A stretch of DNA of 64,000 bases from Azospirillum sp. TSH64 (lineage in GTDB: Bacteria > Pseudomonadota > Alphaproteobacteria > Azospirillales > Azospirillaceae), in assembly GCF_003116035.1 (NCBI RefSeq), contig NZ_LGQW01000015.1:6516983-6580982 (forward strand). Reading direction: 5' to 3'. Of this stretch, positions 32,568 through 42,800 are shown one piece after another. The notes beneath the pieces are model-generated. The model saw only the letters and a program-made list of their open reading frames with translations, ran no database searches and had not been told where the DNA came from. The stretch's first letter is position 1; each line of letters starts with the position of its first letter. Made by a program: the position numbers and the translations under genes.

Positions 32568-34343
32568 ATGACCATCGACCAGATGTTATCGTTCGGGATC
32601 ATCGGCGCGGTGATCGCGCTGCTGATCTGGGACCGGCTGCGCTACGACCTTGTCGGGATGATCGCCCTGCTGGCCTCGGTCGCCGCCGGGATCGTGCCGG
32701 CGAAGGAGGCGTTCCAGGGCTTTTCCGACGACATCGTCATCATCGTCGGCTCGGCCCTGGTGGTCAGCGCCGCCGTCGGCCGCTCCGGCGTGGTGGAGGC
32801 GGCGATGCGCCCGCTGACCGCGCGGATGACCGGCGTCTGGACCCAGGTGGCGGTCCTGGCCGGGGCGGTGACGCTGCTGTCGGCCATCGTCAAGAACATC
32901 GGCGCGCTGGCCATCTTCATGCCCATCGCCCTGCAGGTCGCGCGGCGGAGCGGCACGCCGGTGTCGCTGCTGCTGATGCCGATGGCCTTCGGCTCGCTGC
33001 TGGGCGGGTTGATGACGCTGGTCGGCACCTCGCCCAACATCATCGTGTCGCGGGTGCGGGCGGAGATGACGGGCGAGCCCTTCCACATGTTCGATTTCAC
33101 GCCCGTGGGGCTGGTGATCGCGGTGGTCGGCGTCGCCTTCCTGACGGTCGGCTACCGGCTGCTGCCGAAGGGGCGGGCGGCGGGGGCCGGCCCGGCCTTC
33201 AACATCGACGACTACACGGCGGAGGCGCTGCTGCCCGCCGGATCGCAGTTCGTCGGCCGCACGGTGGAGGAGCTGGAGTCCTTCGGCGAGAGCGAGGTGA
33301 CCGTCGCCGCCATCGTGCGCGAGAATTACCGCCGCTATGTCCCGTCGGGCCATTGGGTGCTGTTCGCCGACGACATCCTGGTGCTGGAGGGCGACACCAC
33401 GGCGCTGGGCGATCTGGTCAAGCGCGCCGGCCTCCGGATGATGCACGACAAGGGCCAGGAGGGGGTGGAGGACGAGGACGACGTCGCCGTGGTCGAGGCG
33501 GTGGTGGAGCAGCGCTCCGCCATGATCGGCCACAGCATCGAGGAGGTGAACCTGCGCGAGCGGTTCGGCGCCAACCTGGTGGCGCTCAGCCGGCGCGGCC
33601 GGCCGATCCGTCAGCGGCTGCGCCGCATCCGCCTGCAATCGGGCGATCTGGTGGTGCTGCAATGCCGGCAGGCCGCCGTCTCCGACACGCTGGCCGAGCT
33701 GGGCTGCCTGCCGCTGGCCGAGCGCAACCTCGCCATCGGCCGCACGCCGAAGCGCGCCGTGGCGGTGGCGGTGCTGGGGCTGACCGTCACGCTGGTCGCC
33801 ACCGGGCTGGTGCCGGTCGCCATCGCCTTCTTCGGGGCGGCGGTGGCGATGACCGCCCTGAAGGTGGTCAGCCTGCGCGATGCCTACGAGGCCATCGAAT
33901 GGCCGATCCTGGTGCTTCTGGGCTCCCTGATCCCGGTCAGCGAGACGCTGCGCACCACCGGCGGCACCGAGCTGATCGCCGGTTTCCTGTCGGACCTGTC
34001 GCAGGGCCTGCCGCCGGTGGGGGCGCTGGCGATGATCATGGTGGCGGCGATGGCGGTGACGCCCTTCCTGAACAACGCCGCGACGGTGCTGGTGATGGCG
34101 CCCATCGGCGCCAGCCTCGCCACCCATCTCGGGCTGCGGCCGGACGCCTTCCTGATGGCGGTGGCGATCGGGGCGGGCTGCGATTTCCTCACCCCCATCG
34201 GCCACCAGTGCAACACGCTGGTGATGGGCCCCGGCGGCTACCGCTTCGGCGATTACTGGCGGCTCGGCCTGCCGCTGTCGATCATGGTGGTGGTGTTCGG
34301 CACGACGGCCATCGCGATCTTCTGGCCGCTGGTGCCGCGCTGA
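32568..34343 (+). CDS. SLC13/CitM-type permease with two central RCK_C (TrkA-C) domains
   Basis: Inner-membrane transporter of 591 residues. N-terminal helices (~1-190) and C-terminal helices (~395-590) flank two cytoplasmic TrkA-C domains, one with LLPAGSQFVGRTVEELESFG (~220-290), the other with RSAMIGHSIEEVNLRERFGA (~315-390). Transport motifs include SALVVSAAVGRSGVVEAAMR, LVGTSPNIIVS (~150) and TPFLNNAATVLVMAPIG (~500), typical of the divalent-anion:Na+ symporter superfamily. The RCK_C-bearing subfamily is often annotated for dicarboxylate, sulphate or sodium transport. AAGGA lies 15 bases before the ATG, a long gap, so the start is moderately certain. Confidence 0.9.
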   Translation: MTIDQMLSFGIIGAVIALLIWDRLRYDLVGMIALLASVAAGIVPAKEAFQGFSDDIVIIVGSALVVSAAVGRSGVVEAAMRPLTARMTGVWTQVAVLAGAVTLLSAIVKNIGALAIFMPIALQVARRSGTPVSLLLMPMAFGSLLGGLMTLVGTSPNIIVSRVRAEMTGEPFHMFDFTPVGLVIAVVGVAFLTVGYRLLPKGRAAGAGPAFNIDDYTAEALLPAGSQFVGRTVEELESFGESEVTVAAIVRENYRRYVPSGHWVLFADDILVLEGDTTALGDLVKRAGLRMMHDKGQEGVEDEDDVAVVEAVVEQRSAMIGHSIEEVNLRERFGANLVALSRRGRPIRQRLRRIRLQSGDLVVLQCRQAAVSDTLAELGCLPLAERNLAIGRTPKRAVAVAVLGLTVTLVATGLVPVAIAFFGAAVAMTALKVVSLRDAYEAIEWPILVLLGSLIPVSETLRTTGGTELIAGFLSDLSQGLPPVGALAMIMVAAMAVTPFLNNAATVLVMAPIGASLATHLGLRPDAFLMAVAIGAGCDFLTPIGHQCNTLVMGPGGYRFGDYWRLGLPLSIMVVVFGTTAIAIFWPLVPR

Positions 34344-34460
34344 GGGGCAGGCGCGCCGGAACACGTCCGTTCACGGGATCGTGTGTTCATGACAGGTTCC
34401 GTGTTCCCTCCGTCTGGTGTAGGCTTCCCGTCGGGGGCTGAAGCCTGACGGGAGGCGGGA

Positions 34461-34940
34461 ATGTCGGTGTGGCGCCGCTATCTGGTGAAGGACGTGACCG
34501 GCCGGCTGGTCGATCTGCCGAGCCGCCTGCTCGACCGTGCCGACGACGGCACAGCACCGCTGCCGCATTTCGCCGGCCGTTGCGTGGAGATGGTGGCGGC
34601 GGTGATCGTCGGCGACCGCAAGGCCCAGGCCCGCGTCACCGAACTGGCCTTCACCAAGCTCTATTTCGACCAGATGGGCTATGTCGACGCCGCCAAGCGC
34701 GAGCGGATGATCCGCCTGATGCTGGAAAGCTGCGCCGACCGCCGTTGCCCGCCGCCGAGCCGGAGTGCCTCGCCGGACGGCTGCGCCCACCTGTCCCGCC
34801 GCGCCGTCGCCGCCCGCGACCAGCTGATCCGCGAATTCGGCTGGGAGCCCAAGCCCGCCGAACGCGACGCCGCCCTCAGCCGCCTGGACCCGGCCCGCCT
34901 GCGCGCCGCGACGGTGGAGCCGATGCGCACGCTGCATTGA
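34461..34940 (+). CDS. Hypothetical protein
   Basis: 159 residues with a strong ribosome site (GGAGGCGGG) before the ATG. Soluble, rich in Arg and Ala, no signal peptide or membrane segment. The middle is helical (CVEMVAAVIVGDRKAQARVT) and a CADRRCPPP stretch near residue 91 precedes a basic linker. I do not recognise a family. Codon use matches its neighbours, and the frame is closed properly, so it is probably a real gene. It lies between the SLC13 transporter and a small membrane protein on the same strand. Confidence 0.65.
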   Translation: MSVWRRYLVKDVTGRLVDLPSRLLDRADDGTAPLPHFAGRCVEMVAAVIVGDRKAQARVTELAFTKLYFDQMGYVDAAKRERMIRLMLESCADRRCPPPSRSASPDGCAHLSRRAVAARDQLIREFGWEPKPAERDAALSRLDPARLRAATVEPMRTLH

Positions 34941-35083
34941 AAATCGGGGCATTGAGTTCAGCCCCTTTCCGGGGCGGGAGAAGACGCGCTCCCACACCTG
35001 CAAAGGGGAGGGGGGCCTTTTCGAGCCGCTCCCCCAGGCCCATATGCGGACGACCGCAAAGCTTGGAGCCTGTCGAACCGCAG

Positions 35084-35380
35084 ATGAGTCCTCCCGATAC
35101 CGCCCAGACGCTGTCTTTCGCGCGCGTGCGACAGCTGGCCCTGATCGGCGCCGGATGCACGATCATCCTGCTCGGCCTGCTGATCGCCCCCCTGCCCGGT
35201 CCCGGCGGCCTGCCGGTGATGCTGCTCGGCGGCGTGCTGGTGCTGCGCAACTCCGCCGACGCCCGCCGCCTGTTCGTGCGGGGCAAGCGCCGCTACCCCC
35301 GCATGTTCAGCCCGGTCGAACGCATCCGGCTGAAGCTGCGCAACCGCCGCCTGCGCAAGATTTACGGCGTCGATAAGTAA
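35084..35380 (+). CDS. Small membrane protein of the PGPGW family
   Basis: 98 residues from the ATG at 35084. Two predicted helices (~18-38 and ~42-58) are joined by LPGPGGLPVM, corresponding to the PGPGW signature of this family but with Gly in place of Trp. The C-terminal third is very basic (RRLFVRGKRRYPRMFS and RLKLRNRRLRK) and probably cytoplasmic, near lipid head-groups. No function is established for the family. An 11-bp hairpin follows the stop. Confidence 0.75.
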   Translation: MSPPDTAQTLSFARVRQLALIGAGCTIILLGLLIAPLPGPGGLPVMLLGGVLVLRNSADARRLFVRGKRRYPRMFSPVERIRLKLRNRRLRKIYGVDK

Positions 35381-35395
35381 GGCGAATGATCCGCG

Positions 35396-35423
35396 CACCT
35401 GCCGGGCGGTTTCCCGGCAGGTG
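35396..35423. terminator. Perfect 11-bp hairpin between convergent genes
   Basis: CACCTGCCGGG (35396-35406) and CCCGGCAGGTG (35413-35423) pair perfectly around CGGTTT. It lies 15 bases after the PGPGW-like stop and 16 bases before the end of the convergent nucleoside-permease-type gene, so it may serve both. Confidence 0.65.
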
Positions 35424-35439
35424 TCGACGATCCCGCTGG

Positions 35440-36471
35440 TCAGGGAGCGGGCAGGGCCGGAACGCCGTCCTTCCACTGGTCCCAATGGCCGACGATGTGG
35501 TCGACCATCCGCGACCCGACCAGCTCGACATTCTCCACCGTCTCGGCGAAGCCGCCGGCGGTCTCGCCCGGCTTCGGGTCGAGGTGCTGAAGCGTGGTCT
35601 CGTTCGGGTTGCCCTGGTCGAAATTGACCGCGCCGCGCAGGCTCATCACCCGGTCGGAGCCTTGCAGCCGCTTGATGACCAGCGTGATCGCCGCCGCCTC
35701 CATCTCGGTGATGACGTAGTCGTCGGCGCCATAGAGCTTGGCGATGTACTGCGCCTGGGCCGACATGCCGGGGCCGTGGAAGAAGGTGTCGCCCGTCATG
35801 TGGGTGCCGGTGCCCACAAAAGGAGCACGCTGCGCCGCTTCCTGCGGATAACGCTTGCGGTAGGCGCGGGCGGCGTCGCTGTCCTTCAGCGGCGTGTCGG
35901 CGGTCAGGCGCATCGCCCAGGACACCAGCGCCGGATTCATCGGGAACAGCCGCACCGCCTCGTAGCCCTTGCGCGGCATGAAGGTCGGCTCGCCCGCCTT
36001 GTTCTCCTCCGGCGCCCAGCGGTGGCCGAGGTCATAGTCGACCACCCAGGTCGCCCAGCTCACTTCGCCGATGGTGCCGCGCGACGGCGGGGTGCCGGCC
36101 ACGCCGGTGACCATGAAATAGGCTTGCGACAGGTCGAGCTGCGGGTTCAGCAGGATCGCCTGCATCGAGGCCGACGAGCTGACCTTGCCCATGCCCAGCA
36201 CCGATCCGCAGACGCCGTCGGCGTTGCAGTAGACCGGGTTCAACGCGCCCTTCACCGTGATCGGCTCGGCCGTCTGCCAATAGCGCTCGTACCAGTGCTG
36301 GAACTCGCCGGCGCGGTCGCCGGTGTTCTTGCCGATCTCGAACATCGAGCCGACGAACACCTTGACCTTGATCGGTTCCGCAGCCTGCGCGGAAGCGGCC
36401 AGCCCGAACAGGACCAGGGCCGGGACCAAAGCCGACAGGGCGGCACCGCGGCAGCGGGAAGAAAACGACAT
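35440..36471 (-). CDS. Purine nucleoside permease (NUP) family protein
   Basis: 343 residues with a signal peptide (basic start, hydrophobic ALSALVPALVLFGLAASA, cleavage after AQA near residue 30), so it is exported. The mature part matches the NUP family: VKVFVGSMFEIGKNTGDRAG, MVTGVAGTPPSRGTIGEVSW and DDYVITEMEAAAITLVIKRL, in which the glycine-rich segment and the EMEAAA motif recall nucleoside phosphorylase active sites. Fungal NUP is named as a permease, but this soluble, exported form has only the signal helix and could instead bind or cleave nucleosides in the periplasm. Divergent from the aminotransferase gene. Confidence 0.85.
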   Translation of the reverse strand: MSFSSRCRGAALSALVPALVLFGLAASAQAAEPIKVKVFVGSMFEIGKNTGDRAGEFQHWYERYWQTAEPITVKGALNPVYCNADGVCGSVLGMGKVSSSASMQAILLNPQLDLSQAYFMVTGVAGTPPSRGTIGEVSWATWVVDYDLGHRWAPEENKAGEPTFMPRKGYEAVRLFPMNPALVSWAMRLTADTPLKDSDAARAYRKRYPQEAAQRAPFVGTGTHMTGDTFFHGPGMSAQAQYIAKLYGADDYVITEMEAAAITLVIKRLQGSDRVMSLRGAVNFDQGNPNETTLQHLDPKPGETAGGFAETVENVELVGSRMVDHIVGHWDQWKDGVPALPAP

Positions 36472-36664
36472 CGGAATTTCACTCCTTGGGACGGAAACTT
36501 ACCTGAGTATGCAACAGCCATACCATGGCCGTCTCCATCGCTCGGTGGGAGTCCGAACGATTCCGTGATCAACCCGCAACCGTCAGCCCTGCGGAAGCGG
36601 GCACTGGACAGCATTGCCCCGCAGCGGCCATCTTGTGCGTCCGTTCGCATGAGGAGGTTTTGCG

Positions 36665-37828
36665 GTGAAGTCGGGCAACGCGCTGCTGTCCAGCTATGGC
36701 ACCACCATTTTCGAGGTCATGTCCCGCCTGTCGGAGGAGCATGGCGCGATCAATCTGGGCCAGGGATTCCCCGACGACCGCGGGCCGGCCGACGTGCTGC
36801 AAGCCGCGGCCGATGCGCTGCTGACCGGGTGGAACCAGTACCCGTCGATGATGGGCACGCCCGACCTGCGTCAGGCGCTGGCCGCCCACGCCGGCCGCTT
36901 CTACGGGCTCGACGTCGACTGGAAGACCGAGACGATGGTCACGTCCGGCGCGACCGAGGCGCTGACCGCCTGCCTGCTCGGCCTGATCAATCCGGGCGAC
37001 GAGGTGGTGCTGTTCCAGCCGATGTACGACAGCTACCTGCCCATCGTCCGGCTGGCCGGCGGCGTGCCGCGCTTCGTCTCGCTGAAGGCGCCGGACTGGA
37101 GCTTCAGCCGCGCCGACCTGGAGGCCGCCTTCTCTCCCCGCACCAAGCTGGTGCTGATCAACGATCCGCTGAACCCCGCCGCCAAGGTCTTCGACCGTGC
37201 CGAGCTGGAGCTGATCGCCGAGTTCGTGCAGCGCCACGACGCGCTGGCGGTCTGCGACGAGGTGTATGAGCACATCGTCTTCGACGGTCGCCGCCACATC
37301 CCGCTGATGAGCCTGCCGGGCATGCGCGACCGCTGCCTGAAGATCGGGTCGGCCGGCAAGACCTTCTCGCTGACCGGCTGGAAGGTCGGCTACGTCACCG
37401 CCGCCCCCCACCTGTTGCAGCCGGTCGCCAAGGCGCACCAATTCCTGACCTTCACCACCCCGCCGAATCTCCAGACCGCCGTCGCCTACGGGCTGGGCAA
37501 GGAGGAGGCCTATTTCACCGGGCTCGCCGCCGGGCTCCAGGCCAAGCGCGACCGGCTGTCGGCAGGCCTCGCCTCGGTAGGGTTCGAGGTGTTGCCCAGC
37601 GCCGGCACCTATTTCGTCGCCGCCGACATCTCGCGTTTCGGCTTCGACGGCGACGACCAGGCCTTCTGCCGCTGGCTGGTGGCGGAGGCGAAGGTCGCCG
37701 CCATCCCCGTCAGCGCCTTCTTCGTGGAAAACGCGCCGACCAACGTCGTGCGCTTCTGCTTCTCAAAGAAGGACGAAGTGCTCGACACCGCCATCGACCG
37801 GCTGCGGCACCGTTTCGTGTCAAAATAG
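36665..37828 (+). CDS. PLP-dependent aminotransferase, class I/II
   Basis: 387-residue fold-type I transaminase from a GTG start with AGGAGG at 36651-36656. Seen: INLGQGFPDDRGPADVLQAA at the N-terminus, Tyr of NQYPSMMGTPDLRQALA, the cofactor segment VTSGATEAL, the aspartate in VCDEVYEHIVFDG, and PLP lysine in SAGKTFSLTGWKVGYVT (~235). Arg of NVVRFCFSKK near the end binds the substrate carboxylate. It resembles the methionine/kynurenine/aromatic (YbdL/KAT) branch. The usual NNPxNPTG stretch reads INDPLNPAAK here, keeping Asn and the second NP but not TG. Substrate not assigned. Confidence 0.9.
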   Translation: MKSGNALLSSYGTTIFEVMSRLSEEHGAINLGQGFPDDRGPADVLQAAADALLTGWNQYPSMMGTPDLRQALAAHAGRFYGLDVDWKTETMVTSGATEALTACLLGLINPGDEVVLFQPMYDSYLPIVRLAGGVPRFVSLKAPDWSFSRADLEAAFSPRTKLVLINDPLNPAAKVFDRAELELIAEFVQRHDALAVCDEVYEHIVFDGRRHIPLMSLPGMRDRCLKIGSAGKTFSLTGWKVGYVTAAPHLLQPVAKAHQFLTFTTPPNLQTAVAYGLGKEEAYFTGLAAGLQAKRDRLSAGLASVGFEVLPSAGTYFVAADISRFGFDGDDQAFCRWLVAEAKVAAIPVSAFFVENAPTNVVRFCFSKKDEVLDTAIDRLRHRFVSK

Positions 37829-37992
37829 AAATCCGCGGGCACAATTGGTAGGTGGACAAACAGTCAGGATATTTGACAAGTCTTAACAAATTGGCGCGAT
37901 GATCGGCTCCACCCCCGCCGCATCGCGCCCGACGTTACAGATCGGCGCTGCGGACCGGATGCAGGGGGCGGTGGAACGGCGGAGCGCAGGGT

Positions 37993-39651
37993 ATGCCACG
38001 TCTCCCGACCTTTCGTTTCCCCTTTGTCAGGGCGCTGTCCATCCGGAACGGCATCCTGATGGCAACCGCCCTGGCGCTGGCCGGGGTGTGGGCCGGCTAT
38101 GCCCTGATGGCGTCCTCCATGCTGGACGGCCAGATACGGGAGGCCATCGTCAATGCCCAGACGACGGCACGCGCCTATGAGAGCAGCACCAGCCGCACCA
38201 TGCACGACGTCGACACCACGCTGCGCTCCTTCGCCGAACGCTATGCCGAGGGCGGCTTGCCCCGCGCCCGCCGAATCATCGACGACGGGCTCTACGACGC
38301 CGGCCTGATCCATCATTTCAGCGTCTTCGGTCCCGATGGCGCCCAGCTTTTCCGCAGCGAGGGGACGGGGCCGACCGAAGGGCTGGAGGGCAGCGGCCTG
38401 ATCGCCTATCACCAGGGGGAGGGGCGGTCGCTGATGAAGATCGGCCTGCCCTTCAACGGGTCGGCGACCGGGCGGCCGCTCTTGCGCTTTTCCCGGCGGT
38501 TGGAGGATGCGGCGGGGGAGTTCGCCGGCGTGGCGGTCGCCAATGTCGATCCCGATCATCTCTCGGGCTTCTACCGGCAGGCCGATGTCGGCCGCAACGG
38601 GGTGGTCACGCTGGTCGGGCTCGACCGGGTCATCCGCGCCCGCGGCTCCAAGGACGGAAAGGATTCCGTCGGGCTCGACGGCTCCGGCTCCAATTTGTGG
38701 GTGGCATTGCAGCAGTCATTGAGCGGGGTTTTCTGGCAGGACAGCATCGCCGACGGCATCCGCCGCGCCTACGCCTACCGGCCGGTCGAGGGCTATCCGC
38801 TGATTCTCGTCGTCGGCATCGCGGTGAAGGACATCGACGCCGCTGTCGCCGGCTTCCGCGGGCAGATGCGGATCATCGCGGCGCTGCTCAGCGTCTCCAT
38901 CCTGCTGGTCGCCGCCTTCCTGCTGGTCCAGCAGCGCAACGCCGAACGGCTGGCGGCGGCGCTGGCGGTCAACCGCGACTTCCTGGCCCGCGTCAGCCAC
39001 GAGCTGCGCACGCCGCTGAACGCCATCCTCGGCTTTTCCGAGATCATCAAGGACCAGATGTTCGGGCCGGATGCCGGGGAGCGCTATGCCGATTATGCCA
39101 AGGACATCCATGCGTCCGGCCAGCATCTGCTGACCCTGATCGACGACATCCTCGACCTGTCGCGCCTGCAGGCCGGCAAATTCGCCCTGCTGATGGAGGA
39201 TGTCGACCCGGTCGCCGCCGCCGAATGGGCGCTCCGCATCGTCACCCCCCAGGCGGAGCAGAAGTCGATCCGGTTGGAGATCAACCGCCCGCTGTTGCCC
39301 ACGCTGGTGCGCGCGGACGAGCGGGCGCTGAAGCAGATGCTGCTGAACCTGCTGGGCAATGCCCTGAAATTCACGCCCGAGAACGGGCGGGTGCTGGTCA
39401 GCGTCGCGCGCGGGGTGAATGGCCGCTGCGTCGTCCGCGTCACCGACAACGGCATCGGCATGACGGCGGAGGAGCTGCGGCAGGCCTCCATCCCCTTCGG
39501 CCAGACCTCCGCCCTCACCACCCAGCCCGGCCGCGGCACCGGCCTGGGGCTGCCCATCGTCAAGTCGCTGATCGAGGCACATGGCGGCAGCCTGCGCATC
39601 GACAGCCGGCCGGGGCAGGGCAGCCAGGTCACGCTGGAATTCGCCGCCTGA
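37993..39651 (+). CDS. Membrane sensor histidine kinase with periplasmic PDC-like sensor
   Basis: 552 residues. Helix 1 (~19-42), a periplasmic sensor of about 245 residues (43-290) resembling PDC/dCache modules (VFGPDGAQLFRSEG, VGLDRVIRARGSKDG), helix 2 (292-313), then HisKA with phospho-acceptor His336 in FLARVSHELRTPLNAILGFS and HATPase: N-box LLNLLGNALKFTPENG, G1 VTDNGIGM, G2 GRGTGLGLPI. The HisKA segment continues SEIIKDQMFGP, typical of PleC/DivJ-like alphaproteobacterial kinases. No response regulator is adjacent, so its partner is encoded elsewhere. Confidence 0.93.
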   Translation: MPRLPTFRFPFVRALSIRNGILMATALALAGVWAGYALMASSMLDGQIREAIVNAQTTARAYESSTSRTMHDVDTTLRSFAERYAEGGLPRARRIIDDGLYDAGLIHHFSVFGPDGAQLFRSEGTGPTEGLEGSGLIAYHQGEGRSLMKIGLPFNGSATGRPLLRFSRRLEDAAGEFAGVAVANVDPDHLSGFYRQADVGRNGVVTLVGLDRVIRARGSKDGKDSVGLDGSGSNLWVALQQSLSGVFWQDSIADGIRRAYAYRPVEGYPLILVVGIAVKDIDAAVAGFRGQMRIIAALLSVSILLVAAFLLVQQRNAERLAAALAVNRDFLARVSHELRTPLNAILGFSEIIKDQMFGPDAGERYADYAKDIHASGQHLLTLIDDILDLSRLQAGKFALLMEDVDPVAAAEWALRIVTPQAEQKSIRLEINRPLLPTLVRADERALKQMLLNLLGNALKFTPENGRVLVSVARGVNGRCVVRVTDNGIGMTAEELRQASIPFGQTSALTTQPGRGTGLGLPIVKSLIEAHGGSLRIDSRPGQGSQVTLEFAA

Positions 39652-39838
39652 CCCTCGCGCCTGCACTCATTTCCGGCATGCGATCAAGGCGATCTTCGGG
39701 ACGGCGCCGCAAAGCCATGGCGAAACCCCTGCCGCTTGGGCATACTCCGCGCCGGTTTTATCCAGGTCCGAGCCGACGCCAGGGCTGCCCCCGGCCGCGT
39801 GCCTTCGGATCCACCCGCGGAATTGGGGCCTGTCTATA

Positions 39839-42800
39839 ATGTTGCGTGCGCTGGCGCGTGTCTGTGCCGTTCTTGCCGCGTGCTCCGGCACGCTCACCGT
39901 ATCCCAGACCTTCGCCGCCGACCCGCCGGCCGAGCCGGTGCCCTTCGGCGTATCCAGCGTCGAGGTGGTGGCGGAGCGCGATACGCCACAGGCCTGCTTC
40001 ACCTTCACCGACCGGCTGGAGCGGTCGCGCGCCGTCAACTACCGCGACTATGTCACGGTGGAGCCGGCGGTCGACGGTGCCGCCATCGCCCGCGACCGCA
40101 CGCTCTGCGTCGAGGGGCTGCGCCACGGCGACAGCTACCGCGTCACGCTGAAGGACGGGCTGCCCGGCGCCGACGGCAAGCGCCTGCCGGCCGCCGACAC
40201 CCGCGAGGTGCAGGTGCCCAACCGCAAGCCGTCGCTGGCCTTCCGCGGCGCCGGCTACATCCTGCCGCGTGTCGGCGCTGAAGGGCTGCCGCTGCGCTCG
40301 ATCAATCTGGACCGGGCGAAGCTGCAGGTCCTGCGCATCGCCGACCGGGCGCTGGTCGAGAAGATCTATTTCGGCCGCATCACCCAGCAGATGACCGACT
40401 ACGACATCGGCGAGATCCTGGACAAGTCGGGCCAGGAGGTCTGGCGCGGCGAGATGGGCATCGGCAACCAGCCGAACCGCACCGTCACCACCGCCTTCCC
40501 GATCGATGCCGTGCTGGGCAAGCTCGACCCCGGCGTCTATGTCGCCATCGCCGGTGCCGACGAGATCAAGCCGGGCGGCTGGGACCGCAAGGCGACCCAA
40601 TGGTTCGTCGTCTCCGACCTCGGCCTCAACACCATCCTCGGCGACGATTCGCTGGTGGTGTTCTCCCGCTCCGTCCAGACCGCCGCACCCGCCGCCGGGG
40701 TGGAGCTGCGTCTGGTCGCCCGCAACGGCACCGAGCTGGGACGCCTCCAGACCGGCGAGGACGGGCTCGGCCGCTTCGACCTCGCCGCCTTGCGCGCCGC
40801 CGGGGCCGAGCCGGTCCAGGCGCTGTTCGCCGCGCGCGGCGACGGCGACTTCGCCGTTCTCGACCTGACCGCCGGCGGCGCCCCGCCGGCCGAGGCCCAG
40901 GACAAGCCGGTCGGCGTCGTCCGGCCGGCCGCCGGCGGACTCGACACCTATCTATACACCGAGCGCGGCATCTACCGGCCGGGCGAGACGGTGCAGCTGA
41001 CCGCCCTGCTGCGCGATGCCGACCTCAACCCGCCGCCGGCCGGCAAGCAGCTGACCATCCGCGTTCTGCGCCCCGACGGGCTGGAGGTGGAGCGGCGCAG
41101 CCTGGCCGACAGCGGGGCCGGCGGCTATGCCACCCGCATCGACCTGCCGATGAACGCCTATCCCGGCAACTGGGTCGTCACCGCCCATGCCGAGCCGGAT
41201 GGGCCGGCCATCGGCCGCGTGGAGTTCCTGCTGGAGGATTTCGTGCCGCCGCGGCTGGACGTGGCGCTCGCCTCCCCGACGACGGAGCTGGCCTCCGACG
41301 GCGAGGCCGACATCGCGCTCGACAGCCATTATCTGTACGGCGCGCCGGCTTCCGGCCTGCCGGGCGAGCTGACGGTGACGCTGCGCGCCGCCGCCAACCC
41401 CTATCCCAGCCTGCCGGGCTATCATTTCGGCCTGGTTCAGGAAGAGGTGAAGCCGGCCCGCGCCGACCTGCCGGGCTTCATCACCGATTCCAACGGTTCC
41501 GCCCGCCTGAAGGTCAAGCTGCCGCGTCCGCCCGACAGCACCCGCCCGCTGGAGGCGGTGGTGCGCGCCACCCTGTTCGACATCGGCGGCCGCCCGGTCG
41601 GCCGCGATTTCGTGCTGCCGGTGCGCCACCAGCCCTTCGCCGTCGGTATCAAGCCGCGCTTCGAAGGCGACGGCGTGCCGGAGGGGGCCACCGCCGGCTT
41701 CGACGTGATCGCCGTCGGCCCCGACGGCAAGCCGACCGACCGCGCCGACCTCTCCTACGAGCTGTTCGAGGAGGAGTACGATTATGCGTGGTACGAGGCC
41801 AACGGCCGCTGGGACTACAAGGTCACGGTGAAGGACCAGCGGGTGACCGGCGGGTCGCTGTCGGCCCAGGCCGCCGCCCCGGCCTCGGTGGAGACCCCGG
41901 TCGCCGCCGGCCGCTACCGGCTGGAGGTGTTCGATCCCAAGACCGGCGTCGCCAGCAGCTTCCGCTTCGCCGCCGGCTGGTGGATGACCCCGACCGCCGG
42001 CGACCGCCCGGACGCGGTCGACGTCTCGGTGATGATGCCGGCCTACCGCTCCGGCGAAAGCGCCTGGGTCTTCGTCAAGCCGCCCTATGACAGCCAGGTG
42101 CTGGTGGCGGTGGCCGACCGCGGCGTCAGCTATGCCGTCACCCGCGCCATCGGTCCGCAGGGCGCCTTCCTGGAAATCCCGGTCGGGCAGGGCTGGACCA
42201 GCGGTGCCCATGTGCTGGCGACCGCCTTCGCCACCTCCGACCCGCAGTCGAAGAAGCCGCCGCGCCGCGCCGTCGGCCTCGCCTGGCTGGCGATGGACAA
42301 GGCCCCGCGCACGCTGGACGTCCGCCTCTCCGCCCCGGCGGAGACGGAGCCGCGCCGCGCCATGACCGCCGACATCGCGGTGGAGGGCGTCGCCGAGGGC
42401 AAGCAGGCCTTCGTCACGCTGGCCGCCGTCGACGAATCGGTGATGCAGCTGACCGACCAGCCCTCGCCCGATCCGGCCCGCCATTACCTGCGCAAGCGCC
42501 CGCTGACCGTGGAGCTGCGCGATTCCTACGGCCGCCTGATCGATCCGGCCAGCCTGGACGCCGCCCGGCCGCCGGTGCAGCCGACGCCGCGCCTGCGCCA
42601 GATCTCCGGGATGGTTCCGCCCAAGTCGGAACGGGTGGTCTCGCTCTATTCCGGCATCCTGACCGTCGGCGCCGGCGGCAAGCTTTCGGTTCCCCTCGAT
42701 CTGCCCGATTTCCAGGGGCGCCTGCGCCTGATGGCGGTGGCCTGGAGCGAGGGGCGGATCGGCCAGGCCGAAAGCCAGATGCTGGTGCGCGACCCGGTGG

